This document shows positions 22,051-32,419 of a stretch of 64,000 bases of DNA, in pieces. This DNA comes from Prorocentrum cordatum (taxonomy: Eukaryota > Sar > Dinophyceae > Prorocentrales > Prorocentraceae). Every line of letters starts with the position of its first letter. The first letter of the stretch is position 1. The stretch covers positions 292,001 to 356,000 of the forward strand of contig CAUYUJ010015760.1 of the NCBI GenBank assembly GCA_963575745.1, given 5' to 3'. The notes beneath the pieces are model-generated. The model was not told the DNA's origin, searched no databases, and saw only the letters and a program-made list of their open reading frames with translations. Made by a program: the position numbers and the translations under genes.

Positions 22051-22850
22051 GGACTACCCTGGGCCTACACCAAGGCCCTTCCCCTTGGCCTATGTAGGTC
22101 TACACCAAGGCCCGTCTCCTGGGCCTACCCTAGGCCTGCCCCAAGGCCCTCCCGACCCGACCCGCCCTGCCCGCCCCGCCATCTAGGGTCCGCCCGCCAA
22201 ACCCGACTCGCCCGCTGCGCACGCATGGCAGTTCGATGGTGCACCATGCTTTAGTGACCCACCCGCCCTGCCCAACCCGCCAATCATGGTCCGCCCGCCC
22301 CCGCCCTCCCGTCAGGGTCCGCCCGGCCCGACCCGACCCCCGGGTCTGACTTGACCCGCCCGTCAGGGTCCCCCCTTCCCGACCCGAGCGGTCCGCACGC
22401 CCGACCTGGCCCGCACGCCCAACACACGTGTCAACTCTTTGATACATCCTACCTGAATAATCCGCTTGCCGGACTCAACGCGCGTGCCAATTCGATGGCG
22501 CACCATACCATGACCCGCCCGCTCCGACCCGACCCGCCCGTCAGGGCCCCCCCCGCCAGACCCGACCCGCCCGTTGGGGTCCCTCAGTCCGACTCGGCCC
22601 GCCCGCCCAACACGTGGGCCAACATGATGCATCCTGCATGAATGGCCCGCCTGCCCGAAGCGATGCGCGTGGCAACTCGATGGTGCACCATGGTTGAATG
22701 ACTCGCCCGTTCCGACCCGACCCTCTCGTCAGGGTCCCCCTGCCCGACACGACCCGCCCTTGAAGGTCCACCCGCCTGACACGGCCCGCCCGCCTGACAC
22801 GCGTGCCAATTCTAGCATGTTCTTTGAATGACCCGCCTGCTCGACATTAC
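22050..22850. repeat. CCCGACCCGCC-rich tandem repeat, ~185-bp higher-order unit
   Basis: Irregular CCCGACCCGCC runs are interrupted by GCGTGxCAAxTCGATGG plus GCACCAT blocks at about 22,221, 22,482 and 22,667. CATCCTxCxTGAAT blocks lie at about 22,445 and 22,630. The two block types each recur 185 bp apart, defining a higher-order unit. No gene. Confidence 0.65.
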
Positions 22851-22869
22851 CAGTGGCAGCTATTCAGAT

Positions 22870-23480
22870 CGATGATGATAATAAGAATAATAATAATAAT
22901 AGTAATAATGATAATACTAATAATAATAATAATAATAATAGTAATAATAATAACAATAATAATAATAACAAGAATAATAGTAATACTAATAATGATAATA
23001 ATAATAATACTAAAAGTTGTAATACTAATAATACCAATAATAATAATAATAGTAGTAATACTAATGATACTACTAATAATAGTAATACTAATAACAATAA
23101 TAATAGTAATACTAGTAATACTGGTAATAATAATAATAGTAATAGTAAAAATGATAATGCTGATGCTGATTATGCTGATGCTGCTGGTGATGATGTTGCT
23201 TCTGCCGGCGATGGTGATGCGGATGATGCGGATGAGGATGATGATGATTTGCTGCTGGTGATGCTAATGCTGACGATGCTGATGATGAGGATGAAACCGG
23301 CGATGTTGAACATCTCGATGATGATGATGAGGAGGAGGAAGAGTCGGAACATCATCATGATGCCGATGCCGATGGCGATGTCGAAGACGGCGGTGATGAC
23401 GATAGTGATGATGTTCATGATGCTGCTGCTGATGATGATGAGATGATGACGGTGATCATGAATATGATGGTTGTGATGAT
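22870..23480. repeat. AAT/AGT then GAT trinucleotide microsatellite
   Basis: From 22,872 to 23,160 the sequence is almost wholly AATAATAAT/AGTAAT/AATACT, an AT-rich island in GC-rich DNA. It passes into GATGATGxT units to about 23,480. Poly-Asn, poly-Ile and poly-Asp frames here are artefacts of the trinucleotide repeat. Confidence 0.9.
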
Positions 23481-23499
23481 GATGGTTGCCACTACGACG

Positions 23500-23870
23500 T
23501 CAAAAATGCGAGGGCGCTGAACGTCTGGGAGGGCTCGGGACTCACACGCCGCGAGCCTTCGCTGGGCAAGACTCATTTCGAACGGTGCGTCAAGTCTTCG
23601 ATTCCCCATGAAGGCGTCACGAGATGTGCTCTGGGTGCTCGAGGGCCGCGCAGAGTCGAACATGGGAAAGATCAAGCGGATCTTGGCCAAGCATCACCTG
23701 CTCCATCAGACTTTCCACCTGTGCTACAGCACGAAGCAGATGATGCAGTGCGGGCGCTTCAAGCAGCAGCGAGGCGTCGCGAATTCGCGCTGTCGCGAGT
23801 GGATGTGCCTTTGCCGAACGGTGGGTTTCGGCCCTTCCGCCAGCGTGCCTGGACGGTGGGTCGGAGGCAT
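23500..23870 (+). pseudogene. Possible exon remnant, unknown product
   Basis: The frame from 23,608 encodes a non-repetitive stretch (VLWVLEGRAESNMGKIKRIL, then LHQTFHLCYSTKQMM) with mixed codons and balanced residues, unlike its neighbours. It loses quality after about 23,860, where a CTTGGGG-family repeat begins. It may be a fragment of a larger gene whose other parts are the coding-like pieces at 24-26 kb. No domain is recognised. Confidence 0.25.
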
Positions 23871-23879
23871 CATTGATGT

Positions 23880-24055
23880 TAGTTGGGATCTCATGGTTCG
23901 CCTCTCGGCGGCCTCTGGGGTGCTTTCTGGTGCCTCTCGGGTGCCCGTCCGAGCCCCCCTGGGACTTCTTGGGGCTTCTTGGTGCTCGAGAGCTTAGGTC
24001 TCTCGTGGCCTTTCGGGGGCCTCTTGGGGCGGAGGGTCCGAATTATCGCGCTCAG
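23880..24055. repeat. CTTGGGG-family dispersed repeat
   Basis: Degenerate units of GGxGCCTCTxGGGxTGC and GGGACTTCTTGGGGCTTCTT, the same family as at 20.9, 37.4, 47.7 and 63.8 kb. Confidence 0.5.
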
Positions 24056-24069
24056 AGGCCGCGATCGTC

Positions 24070-24985
24070 GTGATGGGCGTCGAAGACTTGCCCTTCCAAG
24101 CGTCGCGCCCACGCCGCGCACCTGCGCGCGGCGGCGGGTCTCGGCCGCTCGCCGAAGCAGATCGCCAAGTTCAGGAGATACGTGGGCCCGGCGAGCCCCG
24201 CGTTCAACTTCGCGGCGCGGAATGCGCCCGCCCCACCGTAAAAGAGCCACGCGCCGGTGACGAGGGGGGTTTGCGAGGCCACCCTTCAGTCGATGATCGG
24301 CGCGGACGTCGCCGAGCTGGAGGCCCGGGATCTCCCCCCTGAGCAGTCGGCCGCGGCGCCCATCGACGACGACAATGCTGCAACAGCTGGCGGCGATGCC
24401 GATGCCGATGTCGCAACAGCTCCGCCTGAGAAGGCCCCCGTGGCTACCGCCCAAAAAACCGGAAACTGCGCAGGCAGCTGACAGGCACTGAGGTACCGTT
24501 GTTCTCGAGCGACAACGCCATCGAGTTTCCCGAGGAGTTCTGCCGCGAGGCGGGAGGGCCTAGGCGGGTCTATTTCGGAGCGCCTGCGGGCGGGGCTGGC
24601 ATCCGTGGACGCGTTGAGATGGGGTGCTCGGTGCTGGCGCTGTGCCACGACGTGTACCGCACGGAGAGATTGGGTTCGATTCTCGTGGGGCGGGCCGCCG
24701 AGGCCGCGCTCGGAGTCAATGCCGCGGCATTCGAGAACGAGGTGCTGGCCGCGCGTTCGGCGCAGTTGCGCTCGACGCAGGAGGAGGCGAAGGAGGCCGA
24801 GAATGATGGCGAGAAGGATGAGGACGAGAAGAAGAAGGGCGACAAGGAGGACAAGAAGGAGGAGGAGAAGGCGAGCAAGCCGAGGGCACGAGGAAGAAAC
24901 AGGGCGATGACTCCTCGCCTCGGATCCGACCTCGCCCTCCGACGACGGCGACGCGCTTCTTCCCCCAACGAAGAGGAAGCATAAT
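24070..24985 (+). pseudogene. Coding-like remnant with Lys/Glu-rich tail
   Basis: Two parts. Bases 24,100-24,480 hold short coding-like pieces in changing frames, such as GRSPKQIAKFRRYVG (about 24,151-24,195) and ASMIGADVAELEARDLPPEQ-like sequence. Bases 24,470-24,984 form a clean frame (161 codons from 24,499) with VPLFSSDNAIEFPEEFCREA, GPRRVYFGAP and LALCHDVYRTERLGSILVG, followed by a highly charged KDEDEKKKGDKEDKKEEEK run and an Arg-rich end. I recognise no family. Two GCTGCAACAGC-type motifs lie at 24,377-24,387 and 24,411-24,420. Confidence 0.35.
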
Positions 24986-25600
24986 AATGCTTGGGCACAG
25001 GCTGCAGCGGCTCCGAGGAGGCCGGCCCCTGATGGAACAGCTGCTCCTCGTTTTGATTTCGGCGAAGAGTTTATATAGGCTGCAACGGCTCCGATGCATG
25101 GGCCGGCAGCGCGGCGCCGCGCCCGCGAGGGGGCGAGTTCTGGAAAAGAGCCCCCCGTCATTCTGCAAGTCGCGCGCGCGTAAGGTTCGGGGCAGGATGC
25201 CCGCGGCGCGCAGAGCAGGGGTGATCAACTTTCCGAAGGCTTACCCTTGCATTCGGCAGTCTGGAATGGCGCCTTGCAGTTTCGCTTCTTAGATGTGCAG
25301 TTGCACCGTCGTTCAATGGGTTTCGCACGCTTACAACGCGGCCAAAAGGCGAGCCAAGAGAGGACGAAGGAGGGGGTGCTACTGCGCGCGAGGGAGAGGG
25401 AATGGGCGAGGTAGAGGGGCCGGGGATTCAGAGGCCAGAGGAGCGCGCGGGGGGGATGATGAGGGTGGGTTCCGAAGCTGCGTCGGTGCAAAGTCGCCGC
25501 GACAGCCGCCGGGGCGCTTCGGGGCGCCTGGCCTCCGCGGGCTCTGGCGGCGACGCCTCCAGAGGGCCTCGGTCGCGGCCGCGGCGAAGCGGCGATGGCA
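24986..25600. other. No gene seen
   Basis: GC-rich sequence with short overlapping frames on both strands. A GGCTGCAxCGGCTCCGA unit occurs twice (25,000 and 25,079). No recognisable product. Confidence 0.35.
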
Positions 25601-26100
25601 AGATTAACAGTGACATCGCGAAGAGATTGAAAGAGGCCGTTGCCAGCTTGAACGCCAGAGCGCCAGGGGGGCCGCGTCGGACTTTGGCGTTGGAGAAGCT
25701 CGCGAAAAATAGGGCGGAGGTGACGTGGCCCCGCGCAGTTGTCGCAGATACCTGCGCTCGGTATCTTGGGGCCAGCGCCGGGCGCTAACTGGAAGGGCCC
25801 CGCGACCGGGCACGCGGGGGCGCAGGGGCGCAGCGACGCGCGGGGGGGCTGCAACAGTTGAGGGGCAGTCCGCTGTTTCAGAGGCGCCGCAGTCCCAGAG
25901 GGAGGCAGCTTCGCCCGCGCCATCCGCCAGCGCCACCTGGAGCCCCGCGCGCGGGGCGCCCGCTTCGGCGGCGATCGCCTCGAGCGCGGCAACAGCTGAG
26001 GCCGGCAGCGGCGCCGGTCTGCTTTCGATGCAGCTCGAGGCGGTCCACGCGGCGCACGGCGCCAAGAACCCGAGCGAGCACGAGGACCTTTGACATGCTT
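25600..26100 (+). pseudogene. Coding-like Ala-rich remnant, unknown
   Basis: A frame from about 25,600 reads NSDIAKRLKEAVASLNARAP and LALEKLAKNRAEVTW; a second frame from 25,725 is Ala/Ser/Pro-rich and ends LLSMQLEAVHAAHGAKNP. Palindromes of the GCTGCAACAGC type lie at 25,848-25,858 and 25,986-25,996. It resembles the other decayed gene pieces at 24-34 kb. No domain is recognised. Confidence 0.25.
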
Positions 26101-26289
26101 GCACTGGGGACTGGGCAGCGGGGCTCGGCCAGGGGACTCAAGGCAAGGTGCATCTCGGCGCGAAAAGCTCTCCTGGGGGAGCTGGCGACAGGCGAGGCTG
26201 CGCCATCAAGGTGCCGCGGGGCTCCAAGGAGGATTGGCGGACTGAGGGGTGCAATGCCGATGCCCAGGGAGCGGCCGATGGTGAGGTTG

Positions 26290-26720
26290 GGCGACGCGTT
26301 GCTCTGGGCTTGAACCCGATCGTCGTTCGGTTAGTCGACATGGTCCTCTTCAGGCAGTTGAATACCTGTCGACAGAAAGGCCTGGCGCGGTCGGATCACG
26401 TCGGCCTCGCGCTCGACCTCTACGAGATCTACGCGCGCCAATCTTCAGAAATCCAGGCTCGCACGGGGCAGCGCGCGTCGCTGCTGCAACGGTATTCTCG
26501 ACGGGGCGCAGTTCATCCACAACAGAGGCTGCGTTCGCAGCGACCTCGAGCCAGCGAACATCTGCATGCGAGGGGCGATGCAGTTGCGCGGTTGCTTCGA
26601 GAAGGAGCCGCTGACAAAACTGGAGCTTGGCGACTGGGGCCCCGCGACGCTGGCCCCCCGCAGCAAGCTGGAGCTCGAGTGCCAGATCCCGAGATTCCTT
26701 GAGGCGCCAATCAGGGCTGC
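26290..26720 (+). pseudogene. Protein kinase fragment, N-terminal and catalytic-loop parts
   Basis: In one frame, LNPIVVRLVDMVL followed by GLALDLYE resembles kinase subdomains IV-V (HPNIVRLxDV; LVxDLYE). After a frame change near 26,480 comes GAQFIHNRGCVRSDLEPANI, which aligns with subdomain VIb (YLHxRGxVHRDLKPxN) with the HRD His changed. Then LELGDWGPA stands where subdomain VII DFG is expected. The order is right for one serine/threonine kinase. Frameshift and substituted catalytic residues mark it as a pseudogene. Confidence 0.5.
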
Positions 26721-26739
26721 AACAGCACCCAAATCGAGT

Positions 26740-27085
26740 TTTAACGTGGGTGGTCAGAGCACAATCGAGTTCGAACATGGGATGTTAAAATCAACCGAGA
26801 TCTTACATTGGGTGTCAGAGCTCACATCGAGATCTAACGTGGGTGCTTAGCTCCAGTCGAGATCGAACATGGGATGTTCGAGCTCAAATCGAGATCTACC
26901 CTGGGATAGTATGGCTCAACCTGAGATCTAGCATGGGATGTTAGAGCTCAAACCGAGATCGAACATGGGATGTTTGAGCTCAAACCGAGATCTAACATTG
27001 TTAGATTTCGATTTGAGCTCTAACATCATGCTAGGTCTGAGCCCTATCATCGCACGTTAGATCCCAATTTGGGGTGTTAGAGCTG
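26740..27085. repeat. Palindrome-rich tandem array (AACATGGGATGTT / GAGCTC)
   Basis: Units of about 45-50 bp: AACATGGGATGTT, a short spacer, GAGCTCAAATCGAGATCTA. About seven units. AACATxxxATGTT and GAGCTC are each self-complementary. The array ends 80 bp before an apparent splice acceptor, so it may be intron sequence. The same unit forms arrays at 29.2, 30.4, 31.35 and 33.7 kb. Confidence 0.8.
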
Positions 27086-27168
27086 GAGGTCGTCGTCCTG
27101 CCGAAATTCTTTTTCCCCAGGAGGTCGTCGTCGCCCCCCTCCCCTCCGTCCGCTTCCTCTCCCCGCAG

Positions 27169-27545
27169 GTGGTCATCGGCGATCTCGGCCGCGTGGAGAT
27201 CGTGAACCCCCGCGTCAGGTTGCAGGAGAAGCTGCGCGCCATCGACGTCGAGATCAGCGCGCGCACGCCCCATTACAGGCTCCCCGACGTCTTCCTAGGG
27301 AACCGGCGCCTCCAGGAAGATCTGGACATGTGGTCCTTCGGGTGCTTGGTCGCGGAGTTATGCGCGCGCCGGCCGATCTCCTCCGCTGCGACGGCGAACG
27401 GCAGAGACTTCGTGGATGCCGCGACGAAGACCCCGGTGCCACCAGGCAGCGAAAGAGAGGGGGCGCGGATGACAGAGCGCGCAGCCACGTGACTGGATTC
27501 CTTGCCTGTCTTCAAGAAGTGGCATGGTCAGTCGGGCGAGGCTTG
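27169..27545 (+). pseudogene. Kinase exon, subdomains VII-IX, copy 1
   Basis: Preceded by two pyrimidine tracts ending CCCCAG (27,115-27,120) and CCCCGCAG (27,161-27,168), either of which would make a good splice acceptor. The frame starting at 27,169 reads VVIGDLGRVEI (DFG region) and later TPHYRLPDVFLGN (activation-segment end; TxxYRxPEVxLG in CMGC kinases) and LDMWSFGCLVAELCARRP (subdomain IX). The family is best described as CMGC-like. It ends at a TGA at 27,490-27,492. A second copy with the same upstream junction lies at 33,889. Confidence 0.6.
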
Positions 27546-28190
27546 ACAGTCGGCTGAAACAGCGAAGTCTCCGCGGGCGCGGCCCCATCCCTGCCTCGAC
27601 GGCTGCCCCAGCGGTCTCGCCCAGCTCGTCGATCAGTTGTCGGCGTGGCTGCCGTCCGCGAGAATGGGCGTCGCCGAGGCGAAAGCCCGCTGCTTCCTGT
27701 CGCCTGGCCAGGTGAAGTTGCATGTCCGCCTGGCGAAGCAGCCCGGCAAGACCGGCGTCGGAACGATAGCGGGGGGGGACCTCGACCCAGATTCGCTCCG
27801 CTTTTTGCACGCATGCCCCAGCTGGAACATCATGGCCAAGGGCCGCCTGCAGACGGGGGCAACCCGTTCCCACTGCGTTCGGGCGAAGGAGAAGGCATTG
27901 GGTCCCAAAACCGAGATCGCAGGCATCGTCGACGAAGAGGACCCCCTCGTGCGCCGCACCCTGAACAGGGTCGCGAACGCGCAGCTGGCCCCGTCGGAGC
28001 GCTTCGCCGCTTTCGCGCGAGCGCCACGGGCTAAGCTGCGCCATTGGCTGCACCGGCTGGGCGGCAAAATGCGCGAGGCGGTCCGCTCCGACAATGCACT
28101 TATAAGACGGACGGGGGGCCCATCCAGTAAGAGGGCTTCGCGGACAAAGCGTTCGCGCACGCGTCAATCCATCTAGTGGAACCAACTGCG
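27546..28190 (+). pseudogene. Coding-like segment present only in duplication copy 1
   Basis: A continuous frame from about 27,580 to 28,176, including LAQLVDQLSAWLPSARMGVA, CFLSPGQVKLHVRLAKQPG and EIAGIVDEEDPLVRRTLNRV. Balanced composition suggests former coding DNA. The corresponding place in the second copy (near 34,255) lacks this roughly 650-bp stretch. Product unknown. Confidence 0.35.
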
Positions 28191-28199
28191 CGGAACGAT

Positions 28200-28664
28200 T
28201 GTTGGCGCGCAGACGGCGGCTGCGCCTCGCTGCGCGCGGCCGCTACGCTGTTCGGCGCGCGCCCCGTGGAAGCGAAGGTGGAAGGTCTTGAACAAATCGC
28301 CCTCTTCCAAGAGCCAGGGCCCTTCTGCGCGGGGAAACTTTCCGCCCTGAACCCCAGCGTGCTCCGCCACGAGGAGCGCCTTCGTACTTTCGACGGATCT
28401 GCCGCAAAAGCGAAGACCGACGACGCCGACGACCTGCGGCTGCAGATCGCCGCCGTGCTTAGCTCCGACGTGTTTCGGGAGGTCAGGGCGCGCAGGAACG
28501 ACTCCGCGCCTGGCCCTGCGAAGTTCTACCGCGCCATGAACCGCGCCGTGGCCCAGCACTTGGCCGAGGTCCCCGCGGCGCCCCCTGACCCAGCGGAGGT
28601 GCCAGCCGAAGCGTCGCGCGCAGACCGCGCGAGGGAGCGCCGCATTTCTGGTCATAACATTTGA
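28200..28664 (+). pseudogene. Conserved duplicated segment, copy 1
   Basis: The frame 28,176-28,664 shares blocks with 34,256-34,720: KLSALNPSVLRHEE, DDADDLRLQIA, SSDVFREVRA, DSAPGPAKFYRAMNRAVAQ and LAEVPAAPPDPAEV. The frame is open through the shared blocks in both copies and the changes are scattered, which suggests former protein coding. Function unknown; it follows the kinase exon in both copies and so may be the C-terminal part of the same gene. Confidence 0.4.
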
Positions 28665-28679
28665 TCCTGCATGGCGACG

Positions 28680-28945
28680 GCGACGAGGGCGATGATGAGT
28701 CTTGGGAGCCGCCTCTCAGGGGCCTCGGGGGTCCTCTGGAGATTGGAGGCATCGGGGATCCTTTCGAACGCTTCCCATTCGCCGCGCACAGCATATCGCT
28801 TGTGCTTCCTAGCCAACTTCCCACTTCTCCGTTGCTGGGTTGCGCGCGTTGCAGACGCTTCCGTAGATGTCGGCTCGCCTCCCAGGCCGTTTGCGCGCTC
28901 GCGATTCCTGCTTCGGCCCTCCCGCCTGGCCTGCCGCAAACGCAT
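28680..28945 (-). pseudogene. Duplicated minus-strand peptide region, copy 1
   Basis: About 265 bp similar to 29,985-30,255. On the minus strand both encode a peptide of the form GEWEAFERIPDASNLQRTPE followed by APERR, with an Arg-rich N-terminus containing RNRERA. Product unknown. The plus strand is also open, so strand choice is uncertain. Confidence 0.3.
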
Positions 28946-28974
28946 TCAAGACGAATTCTAGCCGATGGTTCGTG

Positions 28975-29240
28975 AGAACACGACCAGGGAAGGACGGCAG
29001 GAGGATGGGGGGGGATGGAGAGAGGAGGGGCGGGGGAGAAGGAGCTGGGGTGGGAAAGGAGGCGGGCGGGGTGGGGCGGGGGGGGGGCGGGTGGGGGCGG
29101 TGGGCGGGGGTGGTGTGTGTGTGTGCGTGTGTGCGTGTGTGCGTGCGTGTGGTGTGTGTGTGTGTGTGTGGGGGGGGCAGGGGGAGGGGGGGGGGGGGCT
29201 GCGTCTGAGTTAGCTGTGACACTGCCCGCCCCTTCCCCCT
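28975..29240. repeat. G-rich tract with (GT)n
   Basis: Strongly G-rich plus strand (28,985-29,110), then a TGTGTGTG/TGCGTG run (29,112-29,170), then a further G run. G-run spacing would allow quadruplex structures. No gene. Confidence 0.75.
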
Positions 29241-29840
29241 CGCTGTGATATGAGTTCTAACATGGGCCGTTGGAACTCAAGCCGAGTCAAACATGGGTTG
29301 TGAGATCTCAAAGGAGTTTTAACATGTGCCATTCGATTTCAAACCGAGAGCTACCATGTGACGTTCGAGCTCTAAGTGATATTTAACGTGGGATGTTAGA
29401 GTTCAGACTGGGATCATGGGAAGCTAGGGCCCAAATCGATATGTAACATGGGATGTTCGAGCTCAACTTGAGAACTAGCACGGGGCGTTCGAGCTCACAT
29501 CGAAATCTAACATGGGATGTTCGAGCTCACGTCGAGATCTAGCATGGGATGTGAAAGCTCAATTCGAGATCTAGCATGGGATGTGAGAGCTCAATTATAG
29601 ATCATGGGCTGATAGAGCTCAAATCGAGGTCTAGCATGGGATGGTCGAGTTCAAATCGAGATCGAATGTGCGATGTTCGAGCTCAAATCGAGATCGAACA
29701 TGGGATGTTCGAGTTCTACCACGGGGTGGTAGAATTACATCGAGTTCTACCACGGCCTGTTATAATGCAAATCGAATCCTAACATGGGCTGTTAGAACTA
29801 ATGCTGAGGTCTAGCACGGGCCATGAGAATTCAACTCGAG
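29240..29840. repeat. Palindrome-rich tandem array, largest block
   Basis: About 12-14 units of the AACATGGGATGTTxGAGCTC family, each 40-50 bp, degenerating at both ends to AACATGGGCTGTTAGAA forms. Followed at 29,840-29,985 by unremarkable sequence. Confidence 0.8.
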
Positions 29841-29984
29841 TGCTGTCAGCCCACCGCCCCACCACAGGTGGGATGATTGATGGATACGGGGGAGGAGGTA
29901 TGAGGAGGAGCGATCATCCGGTGTTTATTGTACCCTGGGGGTCTTAAAGCTCATGGTATATTCAGGCATAGGTTTCTTTTCATA

Positions 29985-30255
29985 ACAAATGGGAGAGTCT
30001 GGGGGCCGCCTCTCGGGCGCCTCGGAGGCTCGCTGGAGATCGGGGGCGTCGGGGGCCCTCTCGAACGCTTCCTGTTCGCCGCGCAGGGCGCGCAGCGTGC
30101 CGGTGCATCGCTGGCGCATCCTAGCCGCGCTTTCCGCTTCTCCGCGGCTGGGTCGCGCGCGCTGCAGACGGCTCCGAAGCTGTCGGCTCGACTCCCGCAC
30201 CGCGCGCGCGCTCGCGCCCTGCGCCTTTGCCCCCCGGCCCCGCCCGGCACGCTGC
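29985..30255 (-). pseudogene. Duplicated minus-strand peptide region, copy 2
   Basis: Second copy of the 28,680-28,945 segment. The minus-strand peptide reads GEQEAFERAPDAPDLQRASE followed by APERR. Conservation of this peptide between copies separated by 1.3 kb suggests past coding, but DNA-level duplication alone could explain it. Confidence 0.3.
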
Positions 30256-30369
30256 CGCGGCGCCAATGGACATGGGGCGCGAAGGGATTGGGCAAGAACG
30301 CCAAGTGCATGGGCGCCAGGGGCAAGGGCACGGGCACGGGCAAGGACGAGATAATGCCCTGGGCTCGCG

Positions 30370-30545
30370 AGGCAGGGCCAGCAGTTCGAGTTCTAACATG
30401 GGTTGTTAGGATTCAAATCGAGTTCTAACATGGGCTGTTTGAGCTCAATCGCGTTCTATCATGGCTGTCAGAATTCAAACCGACTTTTAACATTGCCTGT
30501 TAGAATTCAATCGAGCTCCAACATGGGCTGGCGTGTTTTTGGACA
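30370..30545. repeat. Palindrome-rich tandem array, short block
   Basis: Four units of the TCTAACATGGGCTGTTxGAA variant with AATCGAGTT spacers, same family as 26,740 and 29,240. Confidence 0.75.
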
Positions 30546-30559
30546 CGACCAGCGAAGGG

Positions 30560-31060
30560 CGGCAGGGGGGGGGGGGATATGGAGCAAGCTAGGTGCGCTC
30601 GCGTCATATCTGACGTCCTACCCCTCCCTCCCATCCCTTACCATGGCGCTGATTTTCTCTATCCGCGGACGCGTGTCGTAGCGGACCTGTGGCTCCGCGC
30701 TCGCGTGCGTAGTGGGTGGTGGTGCGCGTGCGTGCGTGCGTGCATGTGTGCGTGGTTGTGGTGGTGGTGGTGGTGGTGGTGGTGTGGTGGTGCCGGTGGT
30801 GGTGGTGGTGCTGCTGGTGGTGCTGGTGGTGGTGTGGTGGTGGTGGTGGTGGTGGTGGTGGTGCGGCGCGGTGGTGGTGGCGGGCGGATGGGCGCGCGAG
30901 AAAGAGGCCCGCGCTGGGGCGAGAACGCCATCCTGAACGACGGAGGCCAAACACCGATCCGAAAATGAGGCCCGCGCTCGGCTGCAGCGGGAGCACGATT
31001 CGGAACGATTCGGGGGCAGAAATGAGGCCGGCGCCTCAGCGAGAGCAGCATGTTTAAAAC
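30560..31060. repeat. Arm 1 of a long-range inverted duplication, with (GGT)n
   Basis: Bases 30,582-30,660 (GCAAGCTAGGTGCGCT ... CCTACCCCTCCCTCCCATCC ... CATGGCG) match the reverse complement of 40,905-40,990. Bases 30,960-31,050 carry CTGCAGCGGGAGCACGATT units that match the reverse complement of 40,500-40,745. Between them lies a (GGT)n run with variants (30,755-30,880). His-rich and Gly/Val-rich frames are microsatellite artefacts. Confidence 0.65.
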
Positions 31061-31640
31061 AAACAAAAAACAAACAAACAAAAAAACGCGTGCGAAAACC
31101 CAATTCCCGGGAATCCTGTGTGTAAAAAACAGTACGCGGGGGGGGGTCGACTTTTTTCAGGCCGCCATCGGGGGAAGAGGGAGAGTAGTATTCATATTAA
31201 GTAATTGTAGAGGAAGGGCGGGTGGAGAAGGAGGCGGGGGGGGGGGCGGGGGAGGGGGTGCAGGGAAGGCAGGGGGGGGGGCTGAGCTATATATGAGTTA
31301 GCTGTGCCGCTTCGCGCCCCCCCCCCCCCCCCCCCCTCGGCTTATTGTTGGTCCTAGCGTGGGTTTTTAGAACTCATGCTGAGGTCTGACATGGGCTGTT
31401 ATAATTCACGCCTCATTTTAAAATGGGTTGTTATCCAAACCGAGTTCTAGCATGGGCTGTTAGAATTTAGAGTGAGTTCTAACATGGCTTGTTGAGATTT
31501 TATTTTGGCGAGAGAGGGGGGGGGGGGGGGGCGCGGGAAAGGGGGCGGGCGAGGGGGGGGGGGGAGGAGACAGGGAAGAAAGATAATAATGAGAGTGAGA
31601 AGGGGGAGGAGGAGGAGGAGGAGGAAGTGGGGGAGGAGGA
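31061..31640. repeat. Homopolymer runs, palindrome array and GGA tract
   Basis: A/C-rich AACAAACAAA units (31,055-31,085), G runs, a C run of about 20 (31,317-31,336), four degenerate AACATGGGCTGTTAGAA units (31,350-31,495), then G and GGA runs to 31,655. No gene. Confidence 0.6.
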
Positions 31641-32280
31641 GGAGGAGGAGGAGGGCGTCGGCGAACAATGGGCCACAGCTCCTCCACATTTGGCTAGTCC
31701 CCAGGTCGGCAACTACGCCTACCCCAAGAATTATCGCAAGGGCTCGTGGCAGTAGCGGGAGAGGGTCCTGGACGAGCTCCGCAACGGCGCTCCAGATATT
31801 GCAGCAGTTCGCGAAGCCCGCCTTCGTTTGCTGTGGATCGACTTCGAGTATGCGCAGTTGGACAAAGAGAACCGCATGTATAGGGACATCCCGCATGGCG
31901 GCCGCAATTATGGTTGCCAAGCAGAAGGGGCCTGGCAGCCCCTCATCGCGGATGAGATCATTTGGAGCAGAACCGTGATCAGGCAGACCAGCCGCTGGCC
32001 TATCCAAGGCAGGACGAGCCTCGGAGGCCCGCAGCTGCACCGGCTCCTACGGCTGCAGCAGCTCCTGCTCCAGCGTCGCCAAGTCTGACCGCGCGGTCGT
32101 CTTCGCCCTTTCCAGCAAGGGCAGCGGCTGCAACGGCCTCGGGATCATCGTCGTCGGCGCCGAGCCACGGCGCTTCCCGCGTCGCAACAGCCTCGGGGAC
32201 TCGTCCTACTCCAGGAGCAGCGTCGGTGAAATTTTCGAGCAATCCTTCCATTGATGGCCGTGCGGCGAGAGGGCGCCGGT
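31640..32280 (+). pseudogene. Coding-like remnant with Ala/Pro-rich tail
   Basis: Coding-like pieces: NYAYPKNYRKGSW up to a TAG at 31,753, then LRNGAPDIAAVREARLRLLW, IDFEYAQLDKENRMYRDIPH and ADEIIWSRTVI. A frame change near 31,975 leads into an Ala/Pro/Ser-rich stretch ending at the TAG at 32,280. Palindromes near GCTGCAACGGC (32,127) and GTCGCAACAGC (32,181) lie in this tail. The family is unknown. Confidence 0.35.
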
Positions 32281-32419
32281 AGCGCCGCCGCCCCCGGCGG
32301 GGCCGCGAAGACATGCAAGAGGCCCGAAATGGCGACGCGACACCTCTGGGCAGGGGGCCTGGCCAGCGGCGAAGAGCAAGACGCCGGCTGGGCCTCTGCC
32401 GTGGCCTCTGCCGTTGACG

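Noticed and set aside
22803-23446. Poly-Asn, poly-Ile and poly-Leu frames
   Set aside because: Direct translation of AAT and GAT trinucleotide repeats.
27850-27866. ACGGGGGCAACCCGTT as another retroelement-type hairpin
   Set aside because: The stem sequence differs and the loop is five bases; treated as a chance palindrome unless a genome-wide search says otherwise.
30579-31103. His- and Thr-rich frames (metal-binding-like)
   Set aside because: Artefact of the (GGT)n microsatellite.
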